In this document: piece after piece, positions 22,189 to 31,421 of the stretch
Position numbering within the stretch: position 1 is the first letter of the stretch
How the letters are laid out: each line of letters begins with the position of its first letter
Assembly: GCA_028287105.1 (NCBI GenBank)
Contig: JAQBQH010000009.1
Location: 1-49,154 of the forward strand
Source of the DNA: Myxococcales bacterium
GTDB taxonomy: Bacteria; Myxococcota_A; Polyangia; Palsa-1104
DNA length: 49,154 nucleotides
Direction: 5' to 3'
The notes under the pieces: generated by a model
Told to the model about the DNA's origin: nothing
The model's input: the letters and a program-made list of their open reading frames with translations, nothing else
Databases searched by the model: none
Position numbers and translations under genes: made by a program

Positions 22189-22323
22189 GGGGTCTCGCTC
22201 AGCAAGCGTCGTGCCTCACCAAAGCACCGAATCTGTTTGCACATTGGCACCCACCCTGTGGGGGCGCGGACCCCAATGAGGCCCGCCGAACCCCACGATA
22301 CCACAGCCGTGGCGGCCTCGCGG

Positions 22324-22614
22324 CTAGAAACCTTTGGGGATCTTGCCGAGGTCGACCTGAGCGAGCGCGGCGCGGATGAGCTGGGACTTATTCGCCTTGG
22401 TGTGGCCGCGACGCTTCAATTCGGCGACCAGCGATTCCAGATTCTCGATGTCTTCGTTGTAGAGCGAGATGCACACGACCTTGTAGTGGGTCGGCTTCGC
22501 CGCCTTGATGGGCGTCACCGGCGACGGCTCGGGCTTGTAGAAGCGTTCGAGGATGTTGTCGCCCGCGAGCGGGTCGTCGCCCATGAGGCGCTTCTCTTGA
22601 CGCTGTGGCTTCAT
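22324..22614 (-). CDS. Small ribbon-helix-helix protein, ParG-like partner of ParA
   Basis: This 96-aa protein has a basic, probably flexible N-terminus ([10 protein letters not shown], about 1-42). A C-terminal segment follows that reads as a ribbon-helix-helix fold: strand YKVVCISLY (44-52), helix [18 protein letters not shown] (53-70) and helix [12 protein letters not shown] (76-87). RHH proteins bind DNA as dimers. The arrangement, disordered basic tail plus RHH directly after a parA gene, resembles ParG, the centromere-binding partner of ParF in type Ib plasmid partition. Its start overlaps the parA stop by 4 bp. Assignment is from pattern and context; DNA binding and ATPase stimulation are inferred. 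Confidence 0.62.
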   Translation of the reverse strand: MKPQRQEKRLMGDDPLAGDNILERFYKPEPSPVTPIKAAKPTHYKVVCISLYNEDIENLESLVAELKRRGHTKANKSQLIRAALAQVDLGKIPKGF

Positions 22615-23576
22615 GCGGCCTCCGGACGTTGAGTAGGATTGGGATTGGGATTGGACGTCGGCACCGGCGCCGCATTGGAGACGTAGCGCGCGACCAGGCG
22701 ACGGTAGTCGTCGGCCCCCGATGAGTCGGGCGCATATTCGAAGATGGTCTGACGATGGCTCGGCGCCTCGGCGAGGCGGGTCGAGCGGCGGATCGGCTCG
22801 TACAGCCGCTCCTTGAAGTGGCCCGACAGCGTGTCGACCGCTTCGCGCGCGAGCCGCGTGCGGGCGTCGAAGAACGTCGGCACCACGCCCGAGAGCTTGA
22901 CGGTGTGGCCGAGGTGCTGGTCGATGTCCTTGAGCGTCTTCAAGACCTGCTTGACGCCGACGAGCGCCAGATAGTCGCAGCTCACCGGGATGAGCACCTC
23001 GTCGGCGAAGCTGAGCGCGTTCTGGTTGAGCAGAGACAACGACGGCCCGCAGTCGAGGACGATGTACTGATACTTGCCGCGGAGCGACGCCATGCGATCG
23101 CGGAGGATGCGATCGCGCCCCGTGTCGATGCGCGCGAGGAACACCTCGGCCAGCGCCAGCGTCGCGTCGGCGGTGATGACGTCGAGATGGCCGCGCACGG
23201 GCACGATGACGTCGTCGGGCGTGGTGCCCTCTTCGACGAGCAGATGGTAGAGCGTGCGCTCGCCGCGAATGCCGAGCGAGGTGCCGACGTTGCCCTGAGC
23301 GTCGACGTCGATGAGGAGCACGTCGTAGCCGCGGTCGGCGATGCCGGCGGCCAGGTTCACCGCCGTCGTGGTCTTGCCGGTGCCGCCCTTCTGGTTGAGG
23401 ATGGCGACGCGACGCGACCGCCTTTGACCGCCGAACGCGCTGTCGCCGAGCGCCGCCTTGCGGCACTCGAGCGCGCAGAAATAGCGCCGCCCGCCGTCGA
23501 GCACCGCGACCTGAAAGGCGAACTGCGGCGCGAACTCGCGCGCGCAGACGACGCAGCGGACGGTGGCACACGACAT
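22611..23576 (-). CDS. ParA-family ATPase with N-terminal zinc finger
   Basis: This 321-aa protein begins with a probable zinc finger (Cys8-X2-Cys11 ... Cys34-X3-Cys38, in RCVVCAREF and [10 protein letters not shown]). The ParA/MinD-type ATPase domain follows: deviant Walker A KGGTGKTT at 63-70 with signature Lys63, then [10 protein letters not shown], then [11 protein letters not shown] as Walker B. ParA ATPases form ATP-dependent gradients on the nucleoid to position chromosomes, plasmids or protein cargo. The C-terminus ends in an Asn-Pro repeat encoded by a 6-bp repeat. No ParB gene follows; the partner is the small RHH protein overlapping by 4 bp. A possible promoter, TTGCCC-N18-CAAATT, lies just upstream of the ATG. 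Confidence 0.88.
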   Translation of the reverse strand: MSCATVRCVVCAREFAPQFAFQVAVLDGGRRYFCALECRKAALGDSAFGGQRRSRRVAILNQKGGTGKTTTAVNLAAGIADRGYDVLLIDVDAQGNVGTSLGIRGERTLYHLLVEEGTTPDDVIVPVRGHLDVITADATLALAEVFLARIDTGRDRILRDRMASLRGKYQYIVLDCGPSLSLLNQNALSFADEVLIPVSCDYLALVGVKQVLKTLKDIDQHLGHTVKLSGVVPTFFDARTRLAREAVDTLSGHFKERLYEPIRRSTRLAEAPSHRQTIFEYAPDSSGADDYRRLVARYVSNAAPVPTSNPNPNPTQRPEAA

Positions 23577-23736
23577 GTTTCAATTTGGCGCCGGCCCGAC
23601 GGCGGGGGCAAATTTTTGGCGTCGAAATCCGGACAAACCTGTCGCGATCTGAACGGCGTCGTCGGGCCGGCGGCGACGGTGCCGACGGGGCGCGCCAGTT
23701 TCGGCGTTGGCCGCGCGGTTGCACTACGAGCGCCGC

Positions 23737-24033
23737 ATGTGGAAGCGATTCGTGATCACGATTCCCGCGGCCGTGCTGTCGCTCACGCTCCTCGGCGGCG
23801 CCGAGGGCATCGACAAGGGAGAGCTCGAGTGCGAGGAGGCGGTCAAGCATCTCCTCGACTGCTGCCCCAACGACGGCCCCATCAAGATGATCTCCTGCTA
23901 CGAGGGGCGCTTCTGCGACCACGCGTCCCCCGACCTGTCCGGGGCCACGTCGCGCTGTATGCGCGACGCCAGCTGCGACGACCTCTACGCGTCGGGCGCC
24001 TGCGACGCGCCCAAGACGACGGTGTGCCAGTGA
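23737..24033 (+). CDS. Small exported Cys-rich protein
   Basis: This 98-aa protein has an N-terminal hydrophobic signal (FVITIPAAVLSLTLLGGA) and a mature part with about ten cysteines (CEEAV, LLDCCPND, ISCYEGRFCDH, SRCMRDASCDDL, GACDAPKTTVC). It should therefore be oxidised and disulfide-bonded outside the cytoplasm. No family was recognised. ATG 23737 was chosen because it places the signal peptide at the N-terminus. Its stop overlaps the start of the barrel protein gene by one base (TGATG), so the two are coupled. Confidence 0.65.
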   Translation: MWKRFVITIPAAVLSLTLLGGAEGIDKGELECEEAVKHLLDCCPNDGPIKMISCYEGRFCDHASPDLSGATSRCMRDASCDDLYASGACDAPKTTVCQ

Positions 24034-24659
24034 TGCGAGGCCTACGACCGCTCGTCGGCCTCGCGGCGGCGCTGTTTGCCGTGGCTGCGCATGCCGACGA
24101 GCCGGCGCCGGGTATGGTCGAGATCCCGACGCCCTATCCGGCGCAAGATTGCTGCACCGTCGTGGCGCGGGCGCCATCTCCGCCGACGACGGTGCTGGTG
24201 CAGGGCCACGTCGGCGTCAGCTACCGGCGCGCCTTGCGCGAAGACTTCGCCGCCGCCCACTTCGAGCTGGAGGTCGGCGGCCAGGATCCCAACATCGGCA
24301 TCGGCGCGCGCGTGTCGGTCGAGGCGGGCGCCACCCGCATCGGGCTGCCCTACCAGGTCGTCACGCTCGGTCCCGCGTTCAACCTCCACGTCTCCGGTCG
24401 CGTGCAGCTCGCCCTCGGGCTGACCTTCGGCGTCCTCGTCTACCAGCGCGCCTCGTCGCGCAGCGACTTCGACCCCAACGTCTGGGGCGTCACCGCCGGC
24501 GTCAACGGCACCGTCAGCGTCGACCTCGTGCGCACGCGCCGCGACGGTGCGCTCTTCGTCCTCGCACGCATCGGCTACGACTACATCGAAAACACGGGCG
24601 ACTCGTTCACCCAGGGCTCGTCGCTCGGCGCCACCGCCGCGCTCGGCTATCGCTACTAG
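24033..24659 (+). CDS. Probable outer-membrane beta-barrel protein
   Basis: This 208-aa protein has a signal peptide cleaved near AVAAHA. From residue ~50 on, its strands alternate (VLVQGHVGVSYRRAL, AHFELEVGGQD, GARVSVEAGATRIG, LFVLARIGYDY), and it ends in AALGYRY with a C-terminal aromatic residue. This is the pattern of a small outer-membrane barrel of about eight strands. Two adjacent cysteines (DCC) lie just after the signal. It is translated together with the Cys-rich protein gene before it. Function unknown. Confidence 0.65.
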   Translation: MRGLRPLVGLAAALFAVAAHADEPAPGMVEIPTPYPAQDCCTVVARAPSPPTTVLVQGHVGVSYRRALREDFAAAHFELEVGGQDPNIGIGARVSVEAGATRIGLPYQVVTLGPAFNLHVSGRVQLALGLTFGVLVYQRASSRSDFDPNVWGVTAGVNGTVSVDLVRTRRDGALFVLARIGYDYIENTGDSFTQGSSLGATAALGYRY

Positions 24660-24699
24660 CCTCTACTAGCGGCCGCGCGCGACGTGGTATGCGAGCGGG

Positions 24700-25908
24700 A
24701 TGCTGCCGCTCGACGATCTGACCGTCCTCGATCTCTCGCGCATCCTCTCCGGGCCCTACTGCTCGATGTACCTCGCCGACTTCGGCGCGCGCGTCATCAA
24801 GCTCGAGCATCCCACCGGCGGCGACGACACCCGCGGCTTCGGCCCGCCGTTCGTGGCCGGCGAATCGACCTACTTCATGTCGATCAATCGCAACAAGGAA
24901 TCGGTCGCCATCGACTTCAAGCACGCGCGCGGCGGCGAGCTGGTGCGCGCGCTGGCCGCCCGCGCCGACATCCTCCTCGAGAACTTCCGGCCGGGCGCGC
25001 TCGAGCGGCTCGGCCTCGACTACGCTTCCTTGCGCACGGCCAACCCGCGGCTGATCTACTGCAGCATCTCCGGCTTCGGCCACACCGGCGAGCCCGACTG
25101 GGTGCGTCGCCCCGGCTACGATCTCGCCATCCAGGGCATGGGCGGCCTCGCGTCGCTGACCGGGCCTGCCGACGGACCGCCGCACAAGGTCGGCACCTCC
25201 ATCGCCGACATGATCGCCGGCCTCTATGCGCTGTCCGGCATCCTCGTGGCGCTGCATGCGCGCGCCCGCACCGGACGCGGCCAGCACGTGGACGTCTCGA
25301 TGCTCGACGGGCAGATTTCGCTGCTGACCTACCACGCCGGCATCCATTTCGCGACCGGCGGCGTGCCGGCACGGCGCGGCAACCAGCACCCGTCGATCTC
25401 GCCCTACGAGACCTATCGCGCCAAGGACGGCTTCGTGAACATCGCCGTCGGCAACGACGCCCAGTGGCGCGCGCTCTGCCGCGCCGCCGGCGAGCCGCTC
25501 CAAGCGCTGGCCGAGGACCCGCGCTTCGCGACCAACGCCGCCCGCGTCGGCCGCCGCGAGGAGCTGGCCGCCATCCTCGAGCCGCTCGTGGCCACGCGCA
25601 GCGTCGACGACTGGATCGCGCTGTGCGACGGCGCCGGCATCCCCTCGGGCCCGATCCTCGACGTCGCGCAGGCGCTGGCCCACCCGCAGGTGCGGGCGCG
25701 CGGCATGGTGGTCCCGCTCGAGCATCCCTCGGCCGGGCCCATCCGCGTCACGGGCGTGCCGGTGCGGCTGTCCGAGACGCCGGGCGCGGTGCGGACGCCG
25801 CCGCCGCGCCTGGGCGAGCACACGCGCGCCGTCCTGGCCGAAGTGCTCGGCCTGGACGGTGCGTCAGTCGATGCGTTGGTGGAGGAGGGTGCGGCGAAGA
25901 GCGTGTAG
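24700..25908 (+). CDS. CaiB/BaiF-family (class III) CoA-transferase
   Basis: This 402-aa protein is a full-length class III CoA-transferase. It shows the N-terminal LTVLDLSRILSGPYCSMYLADFGARVIKLE block, NRNKESVAIDFK, LLENFRPGALERLGLDY, and GTSIADMIAG with the catalytic Asp170, equivalent to Asp169 of formyl-CoA transferase. The C-terminal small domain carries GIPSGPI, the lid-region motif. These enzymes move CoA between organic acids through a covalent Asp intermediate; the substrate cannot be told from sequence. It stands alone on the plus strand and converges on the zinc-ribbon gene 11 bp downstream, so no pathway partner is indicated. Confidence 0.92.
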   Translation: MLPLDDLTVLDLSRILSGPYCSMYLADFGARVIKLEHPTGGDDTRGFGPPFVAGESTYFMSINRNKESVAIDFKHARGGELVRALAARADILLENFRPGALERLGLDYASLRTANPRLIYCSISGFGHTGEPDWVRRPGYDLAIQGMGGLASLTGPADGPPHKVGTSIADMIAGLYALSGILVALHARARTGRGQHVDVSMLDGQISLLTYHAGIHFATGGVPARRGNQHPSISPYETYRAKDGFVNIAVGNDAQWRALCRAAGEPLQALAEDPRFATNAARVGRREELAAILEPLVATRSVDDWIALCDGAGIPSGPILDVAQALAHPQVRARGMVVPLEHPSAGPIRVTGVPVRLSETPGAVRTPPPRLGEHTRAVLAEVLGLDGASVDALVEEGAAKSV

Positions 25909-25919
25909 CGGCAGAGCGT

Positions 25920-26672
25920 TTAGCGGCTCTTCTTCTTTTTCGCGGCGGGCTTGGCGACGGGCTTCTTGGTAGCCGTACGCGCCGCTGCCTTTTGCTTGGC
26001 CACGGGCTTCTTCGCAGCCGGCTTCGGCGGCGGAGCGGCCTTTGCTGCGGGCTTGGCCTGAGCCTTCGGCGCCGGAGGAGCCGCCTTGGCGGGCGCGGCC
26101 TTGGCAACCGCCGCGCCCTTCTTGGCCGATCCGTTGGCGCTGGGGGCCACGACCGGGACGGGCGCCGCAACCGGCGCTGCGCCCTTTTTGCCCTTGCCCT
26201 TGACCTGCGGAATCGGACGCATGAACGGCAGGGTGAGCCCCTTCCGGTTGTGCACCAGAACCCGCTTGTCGTCCTTGAACGTCACTTCGATCTTGTCGTC
26301 CCCGATGTTCTCGCTGACGAAGCCAACGCCGAACTTGGGATGCGACAAGAGCTCGTTCTCTTTGAAGTACTCGCCCAGCTGATAAGGCTTGGGCTGCTTC
26401 TTGGCGCTCTTGGCCATGACCTGTTCCCAGGTCGGCTTGGCCTTCGCAGCCTTCTTCTTCTGCGCGGGCGTAGGCTCCGCCTCCTCGTCGCCTTCACCGC
26501 GAGGTTTGCGGTAAGGGTGCACGTCTCCACAAGGATTGCACTGCACCCGTCGGATCTCGTCCTCGTACTTCGAGACGACGACGTGCTGCGTGTCAGCCTT
26601 GCACTTGGGGCAGTGAGCCTCGACTTCGGCTCCTACCTCGTCGACATCATCGTCGAAGATGAACTCCTCCAT
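25920..26672 (-). CDS. Zinc-ribbon protein with Tudor/SH3-like core and histone-H1-like tail
   Basis: This 250-aa protein starts acidic (EEFIFDDDVDE). A zinc ribbon follows with Cys21-X2-Cys24 (CPKC) and Cys45-X2-Cys48 (CNPC). A short beta-rich module at about 110-150 (ELLSHPKFGVGFVSENIGDDKIEVTFKDDKRVLVHNR) resembles KOW/Tudor-type folds. The last ~90 residues are Lys/Ala/Pro repeats like eukaryotic histone H1 or bacterial KAP tails. This suggests a nucleic-acid-binding protein, perhaps a transcription or chromatin factor; no partner is indicated. ATG 26672 was chosen over 26714 because GAGAGG lies a few bases upstream. Expected to be cytoplasmic. Confidence 0.7.
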   Translation of the reverse strand: MEEFIFDDDVDEVGAEVEAHCPKCKADTQHVVVSKYEDEIRRVQCNPCGDVHPYRKPRGEGDEEAEPTPAQKKKAAKAKPTWEQVMAKSAKKQPKPYQLGEYFKENELLSHPKFGVGFVSENIGDDKIEVTFKDDKRVLVHNRKGLTLPFMRPIPQVKGKGKKGAAPVAAPVPVVAPSANGSAKKGAAVAKAAPAKAAPPAPKAQAKPAAKAAPPPKPAAKKPVAKQKAAARTATKKPVAKPAAKKKKSR

Positions 26673-26820
26673 ATCGCCTCTCACCCGGGTATTGCTACGT
26701 GCTGCACCTAGCACAGCCCCCGACCTCTAGCAATCAAAAAGGATTTCGGGATTCAAATTTTATAACGCGTATCGGGCCGGACCGCAATCTTTCCCTCCAA
26801 ACAGTGCTAGACTTCGCGCC

Positions 26821-27924
26821 GTGCAGGACCCGGACGTCGCCTCCGCGCAACGCCGGCGGGCGCGTCTGCTCCTGGAGTTGGGTCGAGCTGACGAAGCGCT
26901 CTCCGAGGTTCGTCGGGTATTGGCGTCGAACCCTAACGATCCGGAAGGTTTGGAGATCGAAGGGCTCTGCCACCTCCGTCGCCGCGATCTCCCGCGCGCC
27001 CTCGAGGTCCTCGGGCGCGCCATCGCCGCGGCGCCCGACACGCCCCATCCGCATTACCTGTACGGTTTCGCCCTCCGCGAGGCCGGCCGGTCGCCGGAGG
27101 CCGAGAAGCCGCTCGGGGAGGCGCTCAGGCGCTCACCTGACGAGCCAGTCTATCTGCGGGCGCTGGCCGAGCTGAGCTCGGAGCTCGGGCGGCACGACGA
27201 GGCGCTGGTGCTGGCGCGGCGGGCGGCCGAGGTCGCCCCGGAGCGGGCGGCCAACTTCGTGACCCTCGGCTTCGTCGCCTCCGCCGCGCGCGACAAGGCG
27301 CTGGCCCGAGAGTCCTACGAGCGGGCCGTGGCGGTCGACCCGAGCGACCCGGCAGCTTGGAACAACCTCGGCTGCCTGGAGCTCGAGGCGGGCCGTCCGC
27401 TGCAGGCCAAGGCGCGCTTCCGCGAGGCGCTGCGGCTCGACCCGCGCGGCGAGCGTGCCCAGCGTAACCTGGGGCTCGTCCTGGCCCCGGGCGGCACGGC
27501 GCGCTATCGCAGCTTCGAGGGGCTGTGCGAGGAGCTCATGCGCGAGCTGCGCCGCGGGCGGGCCGCTCCGCTCGTGCTGGTGGCGCTGGCGCTCGAGGCG
27601 CACGGCGCGGTGCGCGGCATGTACTCGCGCGAGGCGGCGCTCTCGGGCGCGGCCATCACCGTGGCGCTGCGCACGATGGGGCCGGCCGCCCTCGTTCCGC
27701 TCGGCTTCGGCGCCGCCGCGGCGGGCCTGGCCTGGCTGACGCAGCGCAAGAAGCTGGAGGCGGCCCGGGCGCGTGCTCGCGATGTCGTCCGCGAGGCGAA
27801 CCGGGAATGGGACGTCCTGTGGCGCCGTTGGATCGATGGCACGCTGACCCGTCCCGCGCGCGACCAGGAGATTGACCTCTTGATCGAGAAGCTGGCGCTG
27901 CGGCTCGTAGAAGGAATGGCATGA
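26821..27924 (+). CDS. TPR protein with C-terminal membrane segment
   Basis: This 367-aa protein has about six TPR pairs in residues 1-220 (for example RRARLLLELGRADEALSEVRRVLASNPND and AWNNLGCLELEAGRPLQAKARFREALRLDP). A ~60-residue helical stretch and a hydrophobic segment near 285-305 (AALVPLGFGAAAAGLAWL) follow, then a charged C-terminal tail. There is no signal peptide, so the TPRs are probably cytoplasmic with a C-terminal anchor. The start is GTG with no ribosome-binding site; TAGACT ends 7 bp before it. It overlaps the AAA ATPase gene by 4 bp (ATGA), so a physical TPR-ATPase complex is likely. Confidence 0.75.
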   Translation: MQDPDVASAQRRRARLLLELGRADEALSEVRRVLASNPNDPEGLEIEGLCHLRRRDLPRALEVLGRAIAAAPDTPHPHYLYGFALREAGRSPEAEKPLGEALRRSPDEPVYLRALAELSSELGRHDEALVLARRAAEVAPERAANFVTLGFVASAARDKALARESYERAVAVDPSDPAAWNNLGCLELEAGRPLQAKARFREALRLDPRGERAQRNLGLVLAPGGTARYRSFEGLCEELMRELRRGRAAPLVLVALALEAHGAVRGMYSREAALSGAAITVALRTMGPAALVPLGFGAAAAGLAWLTQRKKLEAARARARDVVREANREWDVLWRRWIDGTLTRPARDQEIDLLIEKLALRLVEGMA

Positions 27925-29165
27925 GCGATTCGATCGAGTCCCTGGAAGAGGCGGTGCGCGCGCTGCCGGAGAACGTGGCGCTGCGCCGTCAGCTCGCCGC
28001 GGCCCTGGAGAAGGGCGGCGACGCCGATCATGCGCTCGAGCATTACGACGCCATCTTGACCCGCGCCGCCGGCGATGCGCCGGCGCTGCTCGGCCGCGCG
28101 CGCTGCCTGTACGAGGTCGGACGCCATCACGAAGCGCTCGCCGCGTACGACGACGCGGTCGCCAGGGATGTCGGGCTGGCCGACGCCGCGCTGCGCGAGC
28201 GCATCGGTCGCGCCAACGCCGATCCGCGCGCGCGCATCCGCCTCGTCGCCGACGGCAGCGAGAAGAAGAGCGAGCCGGCACCGACGGTGGGCGAGGTCGA
28301 GAAGCCGACCATCACCTTCGCCGACATCGGCGGGCTCGACGAGCTCAAAGAAAAAATCCGCATGCGCGTGCTCTATCCGCTCAAGCGGCCCGATCTGTAC
28401 AAGGCGTTCGGCAAGAAGGTCGGTGGCGGCCTGCTGCTCTACGGTCCTCCCGGCTGCGGCAAGACGTTCCTGGCGCGCGCCACCGCCGGCGAGGCCGGCA
28501 TCCACTTCGTCGCCGTTGGCATCGAGGAAGTCCTCGACATGTGGCTCGGCCAGTCGGAGAAGAAGCTGCACGAGCTGTTCAAGACCGCGCGCGAAAAGGC
28601 GCCGGCGGTGCTCTTCTTCGACGAGGTCGATTCGCTCGGCGGCCGTCGCTCGGGGCTGCGCCACGAGTCGTATCGCACGCTGGTGACGCAGTTCCTCTCG
28701 GAGCTCGACGGCGCCGGCGGACAGTCGGAGGGCGTCCTGGTCATCGGCGCCACCAACGCACCGTGGGACGTCGACCCCGCCTTTCGCCGCCCCGGCCGCT
28801 TCGGCGACGTGCTGTTCGTGCCGCCGCCGGACCTGCGCGCGCGCGTCGAGATCTTGAAGCTCAAGCTGGCCGGCAAGCCCATCGCGGCCGACGTGGACGT
28901 GGCCGAGATCGCGCGTGCCACCGAGATGTCGTCGGGCGCCGATCTCGACCACGTGGTGCAGTCGGCCATCGAGATGGCGCTGACCGAGTCGCTGCGCGGC
29001 GGCGCCGTGCGCAACATCTCGACGGCCGATCTGCGCGCGGCGGTCAAGAAGGTCAAGCCGACGACGCTCGAGTGGTTCTCGACGGCAAAGAACTTCGCGA
29101 CCTACGCCAACGAGTCGGGACAGTTCGACGAAGTCCTCGACTATTTGAAGCGACACCGGCTGTAG
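27921..29165 (+). CDS. AAA+ ATPase with N-terminal TPR
   Basis: This 414-aa protein has one or two TPR units (about 8-90), a linker, and a classical AAA module. Walker A is GPPGCGKT (175-182), Walker B is LFFDEVDS (231-238), sensor 1 is GATNAPWDVDPAF, and the second region of homology is FRRPGRFG (288-295) with both arginine fingers. It is close to the FtsH/p97/ClpX-like classic AAA clade but has no protease domain, so unfolding or remodelling of protein complexes is the likely role. It is translationally coupled to the TPR-TM gene before it and followed 13 bp later by a histidine kinase gene. Confidence 0.9.
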   Translation: MSDSIESLEEAVRALPENVALRRQLAAALEKGGDADHALEHYDAILTRAAGDAPALLGRARCLYEVGRHHEALAAYDDAVARDVGLADAALRERIGRANADPRARIRLVADGSEKKSEPAPTVGEVEKPTITFADIGGLDELKEKIRMRVLYPLKRPDLYKAFGKKVGGGLLLYGPPGCGKTFLARATAGEAGIHFVAVGIEEVLDMWLGQSEKKLHELFKTAREKAPAVLFFDEVDSLGGRRSGLRHESYRTLVTQFLSELDGAGGQSEGVLVIGATNAPWDVDPAFRRPGRFGDVLFVPPPDLRARVEILKLKLAGKPIAADVDVAEIARATEMSSGADLDHVVQSAIEMALTESLRGGAVRNISTADLRAAVKKVKPTTLEWFSTAKNFATYANESGQFDEVLDYLKRHRL

Positions 29166-29178
29166 GCTACAAAAGGGC

Positions 29179-30738
29179 GTGCCGCAGAAAACGCCAAAGC
29201 GGCGATTCTCCGCCTTGTACGTGATCGTGCCGATCGTGCTGGCGGCGGCGATCGCGCTCGGTACCTACGGGTTCCGCTACGCGGCGCAGCTCGCCGAGAC
29301 GTCGGAGTCCTCGCTGGTGGCGTCGAATCGCCTCCTCGGCGATCAGACCATCGAGCGCATCGACAACTTCATCGTCGACTCCGACCGCTCGCTGTTCGAG
29401 TTGGTCGATCTCGACGTCGCCGACTTCGCCAAGAGCTGGAGCTACATCGTGCGCGTGTCGCCGGCCATCGAGGCGGCGTTTCTGCTCGACGAGAAGCTGC
29501 AGCTACTGCCCAACGGTTGGGTCTCCAAGCGCAAGGGGCCCGACGCCGAGGCCTTTAAGACGCTCTTCATGAAGCGCATCCTGCCCGATCTGCCGCTCGC
29601 CGATCTGACGCTCGATCAGCACAAGCACATGCATCGCGAGTACAACGACCGCGACTACCTCATCTCGTTCATCAAGAAGTCGCACCACGAACGCAACTAC
29701 TACGTCGTCCTCAAGGTGTCGCTCGAGTACGTGGAGCACAACCTGTTTCCCGAGGTGCTCAATCGCTACCTCGGCAAGGTCTCGTTCTGCGTGCGCGACG
29801 AGCGCGATCGCATCCGCTACGGCGAGCCGATTGGCCAGCCGGGACACTTCCTCTACGAGCAGGCCTTCCCGACGACGCTCTACCTGTGGCGCCTGCAGAT
29901 GGCGCCGCCCGACGCGGCGCGCTTGTCGTCAGAGGAGCGGGTGCGACGGCGCTCGGAGTTCCTGCTGCTCACGATGATGCTCGGCACCATCCTCGCGGGC
30001 ATCGGCTTTCTCTTCTACGCCACGTGGAAGGAGTCGCGCGCCAACGAGATGAAGTCCGACTTCATCTCGAACGTGTCGCACGAGCTCAAGACGCCGCTGT
30101 CGCTGATTCGCATGTTCGGCGAGCTCCTGGCGATGGGAAAATTGAAGTCGCCGGAGAAGGGCAAGGAGTACGCCGACATCATCACGCGCGAGGCGGAGCG
30201 GCTGTCGCGGCTCATCGACAACGTGCTGGACTTCGCGCGCATGGAGCGCGGCCGCGTGGCTTACGAATTCCAGCCGGGGCGACTCGACGAAGTGGTGGAG
30301 CGCTCTCTCGACGTCTATCGCCATCGCGTCGAGCGCGAGGGGCTGAAGCTGACGACGAAGATCGATCCCGATCTGCCCGAGACGCTGCTCGATGAGAACG
30401 CGATGACGCTGCTGCTCCTCAACCTCCTCGAGAACGCGGTCAAGTACGGCAAGGGCGAGATCGCGGTCTACCTCACGCGGCAGGGCAACACACTGCGCCT
30501 GGTCGTCGGCGACCAGGGGCCGGGCATCGCCACCGACGAGCACAAACGCATCTTCGAGCGCTTCTATCGTACGCGTGACGCGCGCGGCACCAACGTGCGC
30601 GGCTCGGGCATCGGGCTCTCGCTGGTCAAGCACATCGCCGAGGCGCACGGCGGTACCGTGACCGTCGACAGCGAGCCCGGCAAGGGCGCCGCCTTCATCG
30701 TCGACATCCCGCTCGTCGAGCGGCGTGAGGTTGCATGA
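29179..30738 (+). CDS. Membrane sensor histidine kinase
   Basis: This 519-aa protein has a first membrane helix at about 12-30, a ~225-residue periplasmic sensor with no recognised fold, and a second helix at about 255-280. The kinase core has phospho-acceptor His301 in [12 protein letters not shown] box [10 protein letters not shown]1 DQGPGI, F box FERFYR and G2 [11 protein letters not shown]. All catalytic motifs are intact. There is no HAMP domain; the helix runs straight into the dimerisation domain. The start is GTG with AAAGGG just before it. Its stop overlaps the start of the response regulator (ATGA), so they form one two-component system. The signal is unknown. Confidence 0.93.
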   Translation: MPQKTPKRRFSALYVIVPIVLAAAIALGTYGFRYAAQLAETSESSLVASNRLLGDQTIERIDNFIVDSDRSLFELVDLDVADFAKSWSYIVRVSPAIEAAFLLDEKLQLLPNGWVSKRKGPDAEAFKTLFMKRILPDLPLADLTLDQHKHMHREYNDRDYLISFIKKSHHERNYYVVLKVSLEYVEHNLFPEVLNRYLGKVSFCVRDERDRIRYGEPIGQPGHFLYEQAFPTTLYLWRLQMAPPDAARLSSEERVRRRSEFLLLTMMLGTILAGIGFLFYATWKESRANEMKSDFISNVSHELKTPLSLIRMFGELLAMGKLKSPEKGKEYADIITREAERLSRLIDNVLDFARMERGRVAYEFQPGRLDEVVERSLDVYRHRVEREGLKLTTKIDPDLPETLLDENAMTLLLLNLLENAVKYGKGEIAVYLTRQGNTLRLVVGDQGPGIATDEHKRIFERFYRTRDARGTNVRGSGIGLSLVKHIAEAHGGTVTVDSEPGKGAAFIVDIPLVERREVA

Positions 30739-31421
30739 AAAAGATTCTCATCGTCGAGGACGAGCCGGACATCGTGCGCGGCCTGACCGACGCGCTCGAG
30801 TTCGAGGGGTTCGACGTGGTCTCGACGGGGTTCGGCAAGGACGGCGTGCGCATGATGCGCGAGCGCGGCGCCGACTGCGTGATCCTCGACCTCATGCTGC
30901 CCGACTTGAACGGCTACGCGGTGTGCGAGGAGATCCGCGCCTTCGATTCGCTGGTGCCGATCATCATCCTGACGGCGCGCGGCCAGGAGACCGACAAGGT
31001 GCGCGGCCTCGAAGCGGGCGCCGACGATTACGTGACCAAGCCGTTCAGCGTGGCCGAGCTGCTGGCGCGCATCAAAGCGATCTTCCGGCGGCTGGGGCGG
31101 CGCGCGCCCGTCGAGGAGGAGACGTTCGAGATTGGCCCCGCCGTCGTCGACGGTAAGAAGCACACGCTGACGCGCGCGCGCAAGAGCTGGCCGCTGACCT
31201 TCTACGAGGTCGAGCTGCTCAAGCTGCTCTACGAGCGCAAGGAGCAGCCGGTGTCGCGCGACGAGATCCTGGAGAAGATCTGGGGCATCGACGCGCGCAC
31301 CACGCACAACCGCACCGTCGACAACTTCATCGTCAAGCTGCGCAAGATGCTCGAGGACGACGGCAAGGAGCCCAAGCACATCCTCACCGTCTACGGACAC
31401 GGCTACAAGTTGGTGCCGTAG
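30735..31421 (+). CDS. OmpR-family response regulator
   Basis: This 228-aa protein has an N-terminal receiver domain with phospho-acceptor Asp52 ([12 protein letters not shown]), the acidic pair at Glu9/Asp10-type positions (VEDEPD), Thr80 and Lys102 (TKPF). A winged-helix DNA-binding domain follows at about 130-228, with [12 protein letters not shown] and the recognition region [13 protein letters not shown], ending in [11 protein letters not shown]. It is a complete DNA-binding regulator, encoded with its kinase by a 4-bp overlap. Targets are unknown; the upstream TPR/AAA genes may belong to the same operon. Its 3' end overlaps a convergent gene by 19 bp. Confidence 0.95.
   Translation: MKKILIVEDEPDIVRGLTDALEFEGFDVVSTGFGKDGVRMMRERGADCVILDLMLPDLNGYAVCEEIRAFDSLVPIIILTARGQETDKVRGLEAGADDYVTKPFSVAELLARIKAIFRRLGRRAPVEEETFEIGPAVVDGKKHTLTRARKSWPLTFYEVELLKLLYERKEQPVSRDEILEKIWGIDARTTHNRTVDNFIVKLRKMLEDDGKEPKHILTVYGHGYKLVP

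Noticed and set aside
22242-22278. A terminator hairpin after the parA operon
   Set aside because: Only a 6-bp stem (CATTGG/CCAATG) around a 25-base loop, with no T-run on either side; too weak to call.
22324-24177. A 617-codon minus-strand frame ending with the RHH protein
   Set aside because: Its first ~520 codons are out of frame with ParA and antisense to the Cys-rich gene. Only the last 96 codons from ATG 22614 are real.
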